From UBA6080 sp964607515 (GTDB lineage Bacteria; Fermentibacterota; Fermentibacteria; Fermentibacterales; JCC-6), in NCBI GenBank assembly GCA_964607515.1, contig CAZSKU010000006.1, positions 48,407 to 112,406 of the forward strand: 64,000 nt of DNA, written 5' to 3'. Numbering within the stretch: position 1 is the first letter of the stretch; each line of letters opens with the position of its first letter. The position numbers and the translations under genes were made by a program. Positions 29,237 to 38,615 of the stretch are shown here, in pieces. The notes under the pieces are model-generated. The model did no database searches. It was not told the origin of the DNA and saw only the letters and a program-made list of their open reading frames with translations.

Positions 29237-29941
29237 TCAGCCCTCAAGGGCCGATTCCACCTCGCTTACGATGGCCTCCGCCGCCGCCCGCGGGTCGGAG
29301 GCTCCGGTGATGGGTCTTCCCACCACCAGGCTGTCGGCCCCGGCAAGGATCGCCCCGGCGGGGGTCATCACCCTCTTCTGGTCGTCCATGGAAGAATCCG
29401 CCGGCCTCACCCCCGGTGTCACAATAAGGAAATCCCCCCCGGCGCCGGCCCTGATGAGGGCCGCCTCCAGGGGAGAGCACACCACCCCGGCAAGCCCGGC
29501 TTCCCGGGCTGCCGCGGCCAGCCTTCCCGACACCTCCGCCGGGGTCGTTCCAGGGGCCAGGAGGTCCAGGTCCTCCCGGTCCAGGCTGGTAAGCACCGTC
29601 ACCGCGATCAGTCTGGTGCCGCCTGTCACGGCTTCGGCTGCGGCCCTCATCATGGCCAGACCTCCGGAGGCGTGGACGTTGAGAACCTCCGGGCGCAGCA
29701 GGCAGGCGGACCTGACCGCCCCGGCCACCGTGTGAGGTATGTCGTGGAACTTCAGGTCCAGGAAGACCTGGAATCCCAGCGCCCTGACCTCCTCGACGAT
29801 CCGGGGCCCCTCCCGGGTGAAAAGCTCCAGCCCGATCTTCACCCCCAGGGGAAGACCCCTGAGGGGTTCCAGCATCTGCACCGCAGTGGAACCGCAATCG
29901 CTGGTCACAGCCACGAAAACCCTGGAAAGCCCCCGTGTCAT
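29237..29941 (-). CDS. pyrF: Orotidine 5'-phosphate decarboxylase
   Basis: Converts OMP to UMP, the last step of de novo pyrimidine synthesis. The 234-aa TIM barrel shows VKIGLELFTREGPRIV, the catalytic DLKFHDIPHTVAGAV (Asp and Lys of the active site), and VTPGVRP followed by SLVVGRPITGASDP, the phosphate-binding loop. ATG at 29941 overlaps the RlpA stop (ATGA). Confidence 0.95.
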   Translation of the reverse strand: MTRGLSRVFVAVTSDCGSTAVQMLEPLRGLPLGVKIGLELFTREGPRIVEEVRALGFQVFLDLKFHDIPHTVAGAVRSACLLRPEVLNVHASGGLAMMRAAAEAVTGGTRLIAVTVLTSLDREDLDLLAPGTTPAEVSGRLAAAAREAGLAGVVCSPLEAALIRAGAGGDFLIVTPGVRPADSSMDDQKRVMTPAGAILAGADSLVVGRPITGASDPRAAAEAIVSEVESALEG

Positions 29942-30345
29942 TGGTTCACCACCTTCAGTTCCACCAGGGCGGTTCCGCTCTCCAGCATGTCCAGCCTGGA
30001 GGCGGCGCCCCGGGACAGGTCCGCTATCCGTCCCGACACGAAGGGCCCACGGTCGTTCACCTTGACGGTCACCGTTCTCCCGTTCGAGGTGTTGGTAACC
30101 TGCAGGAACGTGCCGAAAGGGAGCGAACGATGTGCGCAAGTGAGACCGTTCATGTCGAACACCTCGCCGCTTGCGGTTCTCCGGCCGTGAAAGGCCTCCC
30201 CGTACCAGCTGGCGTATCCCCGCATCACCAGCCCACCGGTCACCACCTGCCTCGCGGTGGTTCCGGTGTACCTGTAACTTGGGCTGGAAACCAGTGTACA
30301 CCCGGCGAAGAGGAGCAGCCCGGCCATGGCCGCGGAACATTTCAT
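29938..30345 (-). CDS. rlpA: RlpA-like septal lipoprotein
   Basis: A 135-aa lipoprotein (signal MKCSAAMAGLLLFAGC) with a double-psi beta-barrel: GYASWYGEAFHGRRTASGE, HRSLPFGTFLQVTN, VTVKVNDRGPF and RIADLSRGAA. RlpA proteins cut naked glycan strands as lytic transglycosylases in some bacteria. The SPOR domain found in longer RlpA is absent. ATG overlaps the pyrD stop (ATGA). Confidence 0.9.
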   Translation of the reverse strand: MKCSAAMAGLLLFAGCTLVSSPSYRYTGTTARQVVTGGLVMRGYASWYGEAFHGRRTASGEVFDMNGLTCAHRSLPFGTFLQVTNTSNGRTVTVKVNDRGPFVSGRIADLSRGAASRLDMLESGTALVELKVVNQ

Positions 30346-31220
30346 CCCAGGAGCTCCTCGGCCTCCCGGAACAGCTCCGATGCTGCGTGGGGCCTTCGCA
30401 TGAGCCTTGTTCCGACCTGAACCATCTCCGCGCCGGCGGCCAGGAGTTCCAAAACATCCTCGCCGCGGCTCACCCCTCCGGAAGCAAGCACCGGCACCGA
30501 AACCGCCTGGGAGACCTGCCACACCCTGGCCACTACAAGGGGAAGAAGAGCCGGGGAGGAGTACCCCGCCACCTTCCTGGAAATCAGGGTGGAACCGGTA
30601 TTCCAGTCCATCTTCATTCCCAGGAACGTGTTGCATACGGTGAGCCCCGAGGCGCCTCCCTCCTGGGCCGCCAGCGCCGTCTCCACCATGTTGCCGGCGT
30701 TGGGGGTGAGTTTCACTGCGAAGGGTCTGGATGAAGCCTGGAACACCCCTCTTGAAATCCTCTCCACCGCCGCCGGTTCGGACCCGAATGGAAGCCCTCC
30801 CGATGCCACGTTCGGGCATGACACGTTGATCTCGTACGCCCAGGGCAACGGCGAGCCCTCCAGAACCTCAACGACCAGGCGGAACTCCTCCTCCTCCTCC
30901 CCGGCCACGTTTACGATCAGAGGGCACGGAATGTTAACTGAACCATCAAACTCATGCCGGACAACAGAGTAAACACCAGGATTGGCCAGACCGATGGAGT
31001 TCAGCAGCCCGAACTCGGTCTCCTGGATCCTTGGCGGCGGATTTCCCTCCCGGGGCTTCAGGGTCACGGACTTGGACACCACCGCAGCCACTTTGTCCCA
31101 GCAATTCATGAGGCCCAGCTCCCGCCCGAAGCCCGCGGTTCCCCCGGCCAGGATCAACGGGGAGTCGAACCCGCGCCCCCAGAGGTTCCGCGACAGGGAG
31201 AGTCCGTTCATTCCGTCCAC
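30342..31220 (-). CDS. pyrD: Dihydroorotate dehydrogenase, class 1B catalytic subunit
   Basis: Oxidises dihydroorotate to orotate, passing electrons through PyrK to NAD. 292 aa. Active-site features are SVTLKPREGNPPPRI, LLNSIGLANPG, INVSCPNV (catalytic Cys) and GSTLISRKVAGYSSPAL, with VPVLASGGVSRGEDV binding the FMN phosphate. The Cys base and the adjacent pyrK define class 1B. The track start overlaps pyrK by 13 nt; the ATG 9 nt later is a good alternative. Confidence 0.95.
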   Translation of the reverse strand: MDGMNGLSLSRNLWGRGFDSPLILAGGTAGFGRELGLMNCWDKVAAVVSKSVTLKPREGNPPPRIQETEFGLLNSIGLANPGVYSVVRHEFDGSVNIPCPLIVNVAGEEEEEFRLVVEVLEGSPLPWAYEINVSCPNVASGGLPFGSEPAAVERISRGVFQASSRPFAVKLTPNAGNMVETALAAQEGGASGLTVCNTFLGMKMDWNTGSTLISRKVAGYSSPALLPLVVARVWQVSQAVSVPVLASGGVSRGEDVLELLAAGAEMVQVGTRLMRRPHAASELFREAEELLG

Positions 31221-31963
31221 CTGTTCCAGTCCAGTTCATTTCCGGAGAATACCGGTCCTTCCGTGCAGCATTTCACATAACCGCCCCCTGCGGCGGGAAT
31301 CGCGCACCCCCCGCAGACCCCCCAGCCGCAGCCCATTCTGCTTTCGGCGGAAACCTGCACCCGCCGCCTGTCATCGAGGGACATGGAAAACCACACCGCC
31401 CTCATCATGGGAACGGGACCGCACACCGCCACGACCCGGTAATCCCCCGGTTCCAAACCCGCCAGCAGGTCCGTGACCCGGCCCCGGAGCCCTGACGATC
31501 CGTCCTCGGTTATCGCCATGAGATCGCCCGGACATGGAAGAAGCCTGTCCGCCGTTGAGGCCCCCGTCAGGATGGTCGGGGACTCATCCAGCGACCCGGC
31601 GAGAAAGGGAAACCCGGCGGCGCCCATTCCGCCCCCTACGAGAAGCCATTTCCCCGGGCACAGCCTCCAGCCGTTTCCCAGGGGACCCAGGGTTCTCACC
31701 GGGCTTCCGGGGGCCAGGGAAGAAAGGATTTCAGTGCCCCTGCCCCGGAGGTCGAAGAGGATCTCGAAGCCCTCCGGGAGAAGCCGGTTGATGGTGAAAG
31801 GCCGGCGGGTCACGGGAAAAGGCCCGGGGGAAACCTCCAGTTCCAGGAACTGTCCGGGAAGGCCCCGGAATCCCGGGGCAGAAAAGGCCATCTGCACCAC
31901 TCCCGGACGGATCCTGCGGTTCTCCGCCACCTCCGCGGTGAAGTCCCCGGGAGCATGATTCAA
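31208..31963 (-). CDS. pyrK: Dihydroorotate dehydrogenase electron-transfer subunit
   Basis: A 251-aa FAD and [2Fe-2S] protein that couples PyrD to NAD. The FAD site is VTRRPFTINRL (family RPFSI). The NAD-binding half starts LLVGGGMGAAG. The iron-sulfur site is SRMGCGWGVCGGCAIP followed by YVKCCTEGPVF, supplying four Cys ligands. TTG at 31963 is preceded by GAGGAG. It is adjacent to pyrD as expected. Confidence 0.94.
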   Translation of the reverse strand: MNHAPGDFTAEVAENRRIRPGVVQMAFSAPGFRGLPGQFLELEVSPGPFPVTRRPFTINRLLPEGFEILFDLRGRGTEILSSLAPGSPVRTLGPLGNGWRLCPGKWLLVGGGMGAAGFPFLAGSLDESPTILTGASTADRLLPCPGDLMAITEDGSSGLRGRVTDLLAGLEPGDYRVVAVCGPVPMMRAVWFSMSLDDRRRVQVSAESRMGCGWGVCGGCAIPAAGGGYVKCCTEGPVFSGNELDWNRWTE

Positions 31964-31966
31964 GGT

Positions 31967-33619
31967 CTACTCCTCCTCCCCTCCCTGCGACTCCTCGAAG
32001 GCGTTCAATCGCAGGGCGGCCAGACGGCCCTCCCCGGTGTCCGGGTAGTCTCTTACCAGTTCCCTCAGGTAAGACTCCAGCACCGTGTGCTCCATACCCG
32101 CTCCATCCGCGGCCCGGTAGGCGGCCCACAGGGCCCGGGCCCTTGACTCGTAGCTCCAGACGGAATCCAGAAGACCGTCCAGGGAGGCCCAGGCGGCGTT
32201 CCAGCCGCCGGATTCCATCTGGCTCCAAGCCCTCTCCAGAACCGCGGCGGGCCTGGATTCCGCGGCGGGTCCCGAGGGCAGACCCAGCAGGACCTCCAAT
32301 CGACCCGCCAGGTCCGAGCTGTCGGCTTCGGCCAGCACCTCCCGGTACAGAAGGTCCACCGAGTCGGGGGACGTCCCCGGGAGTGCCGCGATAAGGCTTC
32401 TGGCCATGGCCCCCATCATGGGATCGGCCCCCAGGGCGATTTCCCGGAGTTCCAGAACCGTCCCGGGGGCGCTACCGTACAGGTCCAGCATCTTCTCGGC
32501 AGCCAGCAGCCTGAACCTCCAACGGTCGCCGCCCCCGGCGGCCTCCAACCTTTCCCGGTACTGGCTCAGCAGCGACAGCTCCCTCTCCCGGTCTCCCGCC
32601 AGCCGGCTCCAGAGGGTGCCGCCGGGCCGGGAGGCCAGCTCGGCCAGGGTCTCCAGGGCGTCGTCTATCCTTCCCTGTCTCTCCAACAGGAGAGCCCTCA
32701 GGTAAAGGGCCTCGGCGCCGGTCTCACGGCTCCGGTCGAACTCAGACGCGTCCAGGTACGACTGCAGAGCCCCCGAAAGGTTGCCGGCGGCTTCGTCGGC
32801 CTTGCCCTTGAGCAGCGAAATCAGGGCCATCTCGCTGTTGGTCCTGTAGCTCCGAAGCAGGTTGTTCAGCACCTCGGAGGCCCGTTCGTTGCGGCCGGCG
32901 GTGATCCATGCCTCCGCCGAGGCGATGTTGGCCCGGTAGAAAACCACTCCCCTGGTTTCAATCTCCACCGCCCTGAGGGCTGTAACCGCCCCGCTGTCAG
33001 GCATTCCCAGTTCGGTCAGCGTTCTGCCCAGGGTTATGTAGTACTCCGCCCTGAGGCTGTCGCCGCCCCTCGGGGTGAGGGTGTCCAGCACCTCCAGGGC
33101 CAGCCCGGGCTGCCCGGATGCTATGAGAGCGTCGCAAAGGAGCAGTCTCGAAACGGTGTGAAGCTTCCGGTCCTCCCGGCTCACCTCCCGGAAAGCCGCT
33201 GCAGCGTCTATGTGGCGCTCCAGGAACATGGCCGCCCTGCCGAGCCCCAGTCTGGCCCGGTCCAGAACCTCCTGGCTGCGGCTCATCACCAGCACCGCTC
33301 CGTAGGCCATCATGGCGTCCTGGTAGCTGGAGGTGCCGCTGCCGGTCAGGGTCCGCTGCCCCTTGAGCAGAAGGGCGTCTCCCAGAAGGAGCTGGGCGTC
33401 GTCCACCCACCGGCTGTCCGGATAATTGGCCAGCACCTTTCCCGCCCCGTAGACGGCGTCCTCCAGAAGGGCTTCCTCCTGGGCTACGGGGTTGTCGGGG
33501 TTCTCCCGGGAGAGCACCAGGGCTTCCTGGTACTTGTTTCTTGCGTTGTAGAAAGTGTTGTAGTAGGCGCAACCTGTGAGGGCCGCCAGGAGCGCCGCCG
33601 CCGGAATACGAAACTTCAC
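31967..33619 (-). CDS. TPR lipoprotein of the AYYNTFYNA type
   Basis: 550 aa. The signal MKFRIPAAALLAALTGC is followed by AYYNTFYNARNKYQEAL, a start shared by TPR outer-membrane lipoproteins of FCB and Gemmatimonadota genomes. TPR-like helices run through the whole mature chain (for example LADYPDSRWVDDAQLLLGDA-like units near residue 65). It resembles BamD/YbgF-type scaffolds in layout. GTG at 33619 overlaps the pyrC stop (GTGA), so it is translated from within the pyrimidine operon. Confidence 0.85.
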   Translation of the reverse strand: MKFRIPAAALLAALTGCAYYNTFYNARNKYQEALVLSRENPDNPVAQEEALLEDAVYGAGKVLANYPDSRWVDDAQLLLGDALLLKGQRTLTGSGTSSYQDAMMAYGAVLVMSRSQEVLDRARLGLGRAAMFLERHIDAAAAFREVSREDRKLHTVSRLLLCDALIASGQPGLALEVLDTLTPRGGDSLRAEYYITLGRTLTELGMPDSGAVTALRAVEIETRGVVFYRANIASAEAWITAGRNERASEVLNNLLRSYRTNSEMALISLLKGKADEAAGNLSGALQSYLDASEFDRSRETGAEALYLRALLLERQGRIDDALETLAELASRPGGTLWSRLAGDRERELSLLSQYRERLEAAGGGDRWRFRLLAAEKMLDLYGSAPGTVLELREIALGADPMMGAMARSLIAALPGTSPDSVDLLYREVLAEADSSDLAGRLEVLLGLPSGPAAESRPAAVLERAWSQMESGGWNAAWASLDGLLDSVWSYESRARALWAAYRAADGAGMEHTVLESYLRELVRDYPDTGEGRLAALRLNAFEESQGGEEE

Positions 33620-34890
33620 TCGAAAACCCTCCCCCGGAAAACCGTCATGACAACCCTTCCCGTTAGCCTGGTGCCCAGAAACGGGGAATTGCAGGAGCGG
33701 GAGAAACCCTCGGAATATTCCCATTCCTCGCCGGGATCGAAGAGAACCAGGGAATCCGCGTCCTCCCGGGAAAGATCCGGCGTGCGTATTCCAAGGACCG
33801 ACGCCGGGCCCGTGGTGAGCATGGCGACCAGGTCCAGAGGAGCCATGCCGGCGCGGCGACAGAGCACGTCGGCAGCCACCGGCAGCAGGGTTTCCAGGCC
33901 GATGACCCCGAAGGGGGCCTCCGTCATGCTCCGTTCCTTGGACGCCCGGGTGTGCGGGGCATGATCGCTGGCCACCGCCTGTACCATTCCCATGGAACAC
34001 TGCCTGGCCAGTTCCCGGCGGCTCTCCTCGGATCTCAGGGGAGGGTTCATCTTGGCCAGGGTTCCCAGGGCGGGGACCACGTCGTGGTTCAGCGCCAGAT
34101 GGTGAGGGGTGACGTCGCAGGTCACGGAGAGTCCCATGGCCGCCGCCGAAGCGGCTATCCGCACCGTTTCGGGGCTGGAGAGATGGGTCAGGTGAAGCCT
34201 GCCCCCGGTTCCCTCCAGAAGCGCCACGCACCGGGCGGCATCGGACCACTCGGCTTCCTCGGGGATACCCGGCAGGCCCAGGAGGTCCGAGACGGGCCCC
34301 CGGTTCAGCACTCCCCCCCCGGACAGGTCGGGATTTTCCGGGTGTTCGATGACAACGCCGTCGAAGCGGGAAACCCTTCGGCATGCTTCCCGGAAGGTCT
34401 CATCGGGAAGCACCGGGCGGCCGTCGTCCGAAAAGGCCCGGATCCCCATGGAGCGGAAAGCCTCCAGGTCCGTCAGTCTTCCGCCCTTTCCTCCCGAGGT
34501 CACGCAGGGTATGGGCACCACCTCAGCCAGCGCCAGGCGGTCGGCCTGACGGAGAATCGACTCCACCAGCTCCGGATCGTCCAGGGGCGGGGAGGTGTTG
34601 GGCATCATGCCCACGGTGGTGACGCCCCCGGCCAGCGCCGCCCTGAGGCCTGTCTCAAGGGTTTCGGCTTCGGGCATTCCCGGAGTCCTCAGGTGCACGT
34701 GCATGTCCACCAGCCCCGGCAGAACCCAGAGACCGCGGCAGTCCAGCCGGCGGCATTCCCCCGGTAGTTCCCCCGACACCGGATACTCCACCTTGCCCCT
34801 CCGGACCAGGATTTCCGCCTGGGCATCGGTGCCCCGGGCGGGATTCAACACCCTGGCTCCGGCCAGAAACAGGTCAGTCAGAGAAGTCAC
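33616..34890 (-). CDS. pyrC: Dihydroorotase
   Basis: Cyclises carbamoyl-aspartate to dihydroorotate. The 424-aa amidohydrolase has the metal motif GLVDMHVHLRTPG, VTTVGMMPNTSPPLDD, VIEHPENP, LHLTHLSS, VTCDVTPHHLALN and the metal Asp in ASDHAPHTRASKE. This is the type I (PyrC/AllB-like) family. Catalytic residues are intact, so it is not a PyrC' pseudo-enzyme. GTG start overlaps the aldolase gene by 17 nt. Confidence 0.95.
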   Translation of the reverse strand: MTSLTDLFLAGARVLNPARGTDAQAEILVRRGKVEYPVSGELPGECRRLDCRGLWVLPGLVDMHVHLRTPGMPEAETLETGLRAALAGGVTTVGMMPNTSPPLDDPELVESILRQADRLALAEVVPIPCVTSGGKGGRLTDLEAFRSMGIRAFSDDGRPVLPDETFREACRRVSRFDGVVIEHPENPDLSGGGVLNRGPVSDLLGLPGIPEEAEWSDAARCVALLEGTGGRLHLTHLSSPETVRIAASAAAMGLSVTCDVTPHHLALNHDVVPALGTLAKMNPPLRSEESRRELARQCSMGMVQAVASDHAPHTRASKERSMTEAPFGVIGLETLLPVAADVLCRRAGMAPLDLVAMLTTGPASVLGIRTPDLSREDADSLVLFDPGEEWEYSEGFSRSCNSPFLGTRLTGRVVMTVFRGRVFE

Positions 34891-36136
34891 CCTTTCCGGT
34901 CTCCACGGTACCCCGGTCCGGAGGATTGTGGGATCCGTAGGTTCCGCGCTCCACGAGAATCTTCCTCTCCGGAGAGCTGTTCCAGTCCCCCCGGTCGGCC
35001 ACCATCTCCACCAGTCTGGACCCGGTTCCCACCGAGTTGAAGGCCTCGAAGAACTTCAGGGCCCACTTCTCGGTCTCGTCCACTATGCGGTCGCGGTACT
35101 CGGGGCCCACCGCCATGATTTTGTGGTGAAAGGGCAGGTTGAGTTTCTTGTAGTCGCCCGAGTTCCCGGGCATTCCCTGGGACTCGGCGCAGGCGGTCAT
35201 CTCCCGCCAGAGCTCCACGGGGATTCCCCGGTCGGGCCGCTTGACCCAGGCCCCGTTCTCCGTATAGGCGTTCCCGCTCTCGGGGTCCATGTCCAGCCCG
35301 AAGACGATGTTCTGCCAGAGCGTGCCAACGTTGCCCTTGCGTATTCCGAAGGACCTGAACATGCCCACCTTCCCCAGGGGGGTGCCGCTGATCCCGTGCT
35401 GGGCGATGACGCAACCGTAACGGGCCACCGCACGGGCTATCTCCCCGGTACGTTCCAGGTCTATGCCCTCGCTTTCCCCAGAGGAGCTGTCGTAGGTGCC
35501 GTGCTTGGAGCCGTTGCTGATGGCCAGGAAATCAGGGAAAACCCCCCAGCTGTTCAGCCCCCCGACGAAATACTCGGCCTCGGGAACGGTGGTCAGCACG
35601 TCGCCGCCCCGGATCTCCCCCACCTCCGCCTCCAGCCCGATGAACGGGGGAATGCTCAGAGCCACGTCCCTGGTGAAGGAGAGATTTTCCCAGTCCGGGT
35701 TGTGGCTGGCGTCTATGGCGACGCTGGTCCATCCCCTGGCCACCGCCGCGGGAATCGCCCGCATGGCCTGGTCACGGTCGGCAGGGGATTTCACCGCGTA
35801 GTGGTCCATGTGCAGCCCGAACACGATTCCGTCGCCGAGAAGGCTGGAGATCGCCGTGGCCGCCTCGGGAAGGTTCCCGTAGGTGACCCCGGTGTAGGTG
35901 GCTTCCGACTTTGCCAGTTCCAGCATCACCACGGAATCGGCCTTCCGGGCGGCCCTGAGTATCCCGGGGACCGACAGGTGATGGCGTATGTTGCAGGCCA
36001 TGACGATGGCGTCCTCCAACTCCGCGATCCGGGCAATGTCCCGGCCCGAGGCGAGACCGCAGAGACTTCCCGGCAGGGCGGACCTTACGTTTATCGGACG
36101 TAATTCGAGGAATCTGAGGTATTTCTGGGAGTTCAT
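34874..36136 (-). CDS. Class II (metal-dependent) aldolase family, probable fructose-bisphosphate aldolase
   Basis: 420 aa. Zinc-site motifs of class II aldolases are present: FGLHMDHYAVK (His), GLEAEVGEIRGG (Glu), ISNGSKHGTYD (His) and IAQHGISGTPLGKV (His). N-terminal EDAIVMACNIRH also fits the family. It is longer than FbaA of E. coli (359 aa) and has an extra C-terminal region (NLPFHHKIMAVGPEYRDRI). Fructose-bisphosphate is the most likely substrate, but tagatose-bisphosphate or another sugar phosphate is possible. ATG at 36136 follows GAAGGAGCC. It is the first gene of the pyr/envelope operon. Confidence 0.75.
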   Translation of the reverse strand: MNSQKYLRFLELRPINVRSALPGSLCGLASGRDIARIAELEDAIVMACNIRHHLSVPGILRAARKADSVVMLELAKSEATYTGVTYGNLPEAATAISSLLGDGIVFGLHMDHYAVKSPADRDQAMRAIPAAVARGWTSVAIDASHNPDWENLSFTRDVALSIPPFIGLEAEVGEIRGGDVLTTVPEAEYFVGGLNSWGVFPDFLAISNGSKHGTYDSSSGESEGIDLERTGEIARAVARYGCVIAQHGISGTPLGKVGMFRSFGIRKGNVGTLWQNIVFGLDMDPESGNAYTENGAWVKRPDRGIPVELWREMTACAESQGMPGNSGDYKKLNLPFHHKIMAVGPEYRDRIVDETEKWALKFFEAFNSVGTGSRLVEMVADRGDWNSSPERKILVERGTYGSHNPPDRGTVETGKGDFSD

Positions 36137-36186
36137 GGAGGCTCCTTCCAGGCGGGTGCTTGACCTTCCCACGCTAATGGATAAAT

Positions 36187-37941
36187 ATGCTCCAATCCGC
36201 ATCGGAAGGGAAAGCGTCGGTGAGAGCCCTGGGCCGGGTGTTGTTCGGACCCGTGAACTGTCTGCTGGTCATGGCTTTGTTCGCTCTGAAACACTACTTT
36301 CAGATCCATGACGGGTGGCTGCTTCAGGGTCTCGGTCTGTTCTTCCCCGTGGAAGCGCTGCTGCTCGTGGTCACCCCGTTCCTGACCTCCAGGGAGGGTT
36401 CCATCCCGGGAAGGCGCAGTCTCTGGTTTCTGATACCCCTTCTTGCCCTGGTCCTCGGGCTTCTCATTCACGCTCTCGATGGTCTCGGAATCAGGCGGTT
36501 TCCGTGGAGCCCCGATCCCGCGGTTCTGACGTCGGTGTTCGCGCTGCTCATGGCGGGAAGGATCTTCCTGAAGATGGTGGTGAACCTTTCGGGAAGGCTC
36601 AACCCCGCACTGGTGCTTCCCGCCAGCTTCCTCTTCACGATACTCCTGGGGGCAGTGCTTCTGCTGCATCCCCAGGCGACCCCCCGGGGAATGAGCATAG
36701 ACTTCACCGACGCCTTCTTCACAAGCGCCAGCGCCACCTGCGTCACGGGGCTTACGGTCCTGGACACGGAACACGACTTCACAAGGCTCGGGCAGGTGAT
36801 AATCCTTCTTCTGATCCAGACCGGCGGTCTGGGGATAATGACCTTCGCGGCCTTTTTCGCCCTGTCCCTCGGGCAGAACCTCAGCCTTCGGGACGCCTTC
36901 TCCCTGAGCCGCATGATGGACAGCGACTTCATAAGCGATCTGAAACGGCTGTTGATATCCATCATAGTCTGGACCGTGGTGATAGAGCTGGCCGGCGCCT
37001 TTCTTCTCATGTCGGCATGGAGAAGCCTCAGACCGGGTTGGAGCGCCGGCGAACTGTTCTGGCAATCGCTGTTCCATAGCGTCAGCGCCTTCTGCAACGC
37101 CGGTTTCAGCCTGAACAGCAGCGGGCTGGAGGGCTTCAGCGGCTCGCCCGCAACCTCGGTGATAATCGGATCCCTGGTGATCCTGGGCGGTCTGGGCTTC
37201 GGAGTGCTCACGGCCATAGCCTTCAACTGGCTGCACTACGTTAGAACCGGCCGCAGGACCCGACTTCCGGTCCAGGCCCGGTTCGTCTGCCTGATTACCC
37301 TGATATTAATCGCCCTGGGCTTCACTGCCTTCCTGGGTCTGGAATGGAGCAACACCCTGGCGGGAATGACCCTGGAGCAGAAGCTGGCCAACTCCTTCCT
37401 GGAGGCGGTCACTCCCAGGACCGCGGGGTTCAACACGGTCCCCACCGCCTCCCTGCTGCCGCAGATCAAGTGGCTGTTCATCTTCCTGATGTTCATCGGA
37501 GCATCCCCGGGCGGCACCGGAGGAGGGGTGAAGACCACCGCCCTGGGTCTTATGTTCCTGTCGACCAGAGCGCTTCTCACAGGAAGGCTCAATCCGGAGA
37601 TTTGGAAGCGCAGGATCCCCAACTTCGATCTGCGAAGGGCCGGGGCCATCTTCACCATCGGTTTCACCGTGTTCGCGGGATCCTCCATGGCCCTTCTCAT
37701 TTCCGAGAATGAGTCCCGGAGTATTACGGAGCCCATGGACTACGTTTTCGAATCCATGAGCGCTTTCGGAACCGTGGGGCTATCCACGGGAGTCACCCCG
37801 GGTCTTACCACTTGGGGCCGCTGGATCATTATCATTACCATGTTCATAGGTCGAACGGCCCCCGCCACCCTGGCGGCGGCCACCTTCAGGGTTCAATCTT
37901 CCAGGGATCAGTATCCTGAAGCCAGGATCACGATAGGATAG
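36187..37941 (+). CDS. ktrB: Trk/Ktr-type potassium uptake channel subunit
   Basis: 584 aa with about 12 membrane segments. Four filter loops are visible: SATCVTGLTV, FCNAGFSLN, TPRTAGFNTV and FGTVGLSTG, each with the conserved Gly. There are three to four extra hydrophobic helices before the first loop compared with KtrB. It imports K+ (or Na+/K+) together with the RCK subunit encoded 2 nt downstream. The ATG at 36187 has no clear ribosome site; a GTG at 36220 after GGAAGGG is a fair alternative. Confidence 0.92.
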   Translation: MLQSASEGKASVRALGRVLFGPVNCLLVMALFALKHYFQIHDGWLLQGLGLFFPVEALLLVVTPFLTSREGSIPGRRSLWFLIPLLALVLGLLIHALDGLGIRRFPWSPDPAVLTSVFALLMAGRIFLKMVVNLSGRLNPALVLPASFLFTILLGAVLLLHPQATPRGMSIDFTDAFFTSASATCVTGLTVLDTEHDFTRLGQVIILLLIQTGGLGIMTFAAFFALSLGQNLSLRDAFSLSRMMDSDFISDLKRLLISIIVWTVVIELAGAFLLMSAWRSLRPGWSAGELFWQSLFHSVSAFCNAGFSLNSSGLEGFSGSPATSVIIGSLVILGGLGFGVLTAIAFNWLHYVRTGRRTRLPVQARFVCLITLILIALGFTAFLGLEWSNTLAGMTLEQKLANSFLEAVTPRTAGFNTVPTASLLPQIKWLFIFLMFIGASPGGTGGGVKTTALGLMFLSTRALLTGRLNPEIWKRRIPNFDLRRAGAIFTIGFTVFAGSSMALLISENESRSITEPMDYVFESMSAFGTVGLSTGVTPGLTTWGRWIIIITMFIGRTAPATLAAATFRVQSSRDQYPEARITIG

Positions 37942-37943
37942 AG

Positions 37944-38600
37944 ATGGAAAAGCCCGGAAAGATAGCTGTGATAGGGCTGGGGGCCTTCGGGAGCAGCCTG
38001 GCAATCGAACTGGAGAAACAGGGCGCCGAGGTCATAGCCGTGGACCGGAGCGAGAGGAAGATCCAGGAGATCAGCAACAAGGTTTACAACGCGGTCTGCT
38101 TCGACTGCGCCGACGAGAGCCTTCTCAGGGGCCACGGTCTCGGCTCCGTGGACCTTGCGGTGGTGGCCATCGGCGAGGATTTCGGAACGAACGTGCTTGT
38201 GACGAGAATGCTGAAGGACATGGGTGTCCGGGTGTTCAGCCGGGCGGGGTCCGACCGGGAACAGAGGATTCTAATTGCGGTCGGCGCCGACGAGGTTTAC
38301 CGGCCCGAACACGAACAGGGAATCAACAAGGCCAGGGCCATCACCTACACCGGGGTGAAGGAGTACGTGCCGCTCCGCTCTGGAATCGAACTCCGGATCA
38401 CCGAACCCGCCGGCGATATGCTGAACAAGAGGATACGCGATCTGGAAATCCGCAGGATCTACGGCATCAACATCGCCTTCTTCGGCAAGAAGCTGTCCTC
38501 TGGCTACGAGTACCGGGTGCCGGTGCCCGACGACATTCTGGAAGAGGGAGACCTGCTCTGGCTCATAGGAAGCCGGGAGGATTTCGACAGACTAGGCTGA
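37944..38600 (+). CDS. ktrA: KtrA/TrkA-type RCK regulatory subunit
   Basis: A 218-aa peripheral subunit that gates KtrB according to nucleotide. RCK_N has a Rossmann start IAVIGLGAFGSSLAIELEKQ with the acidic end of strand two in VIAVDRSE. RCK_C ends PDDILEEGDLLWLIGSREDF. It starts 2 nt after the channel gene and converges with the unknown gene at 38616. Confidence 0.93.
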   Translation: MEKPGKIAVIGLGAFGSSLAIELEKQGAEVIAVDRSERKIQEISNKVYNAVCFDCADESLLRGHGLGSVDLAVVAIGEDFGTNVLVTRMLKDMGVRVFSRAGSDREQRILIAVGADEVYRPEHEQGINKARAITYTGVKEYVPLRSGIELRITEPAGDMLNKRIRDLEIRRIYGINIAFFGKKLSSGYEYRVPVPDDILEEGDLLWLIGSREDFDRLG

Positions 38601-38615
38601 CCTGCCCGGTTACCC

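Noticed and set aside
36137..36186. c-di-AMP or potassium riboswitch before the Ktr genes
   Set aside because: Only 50 nt separate the divergent starts, too short for the known ydaO-type RNA.
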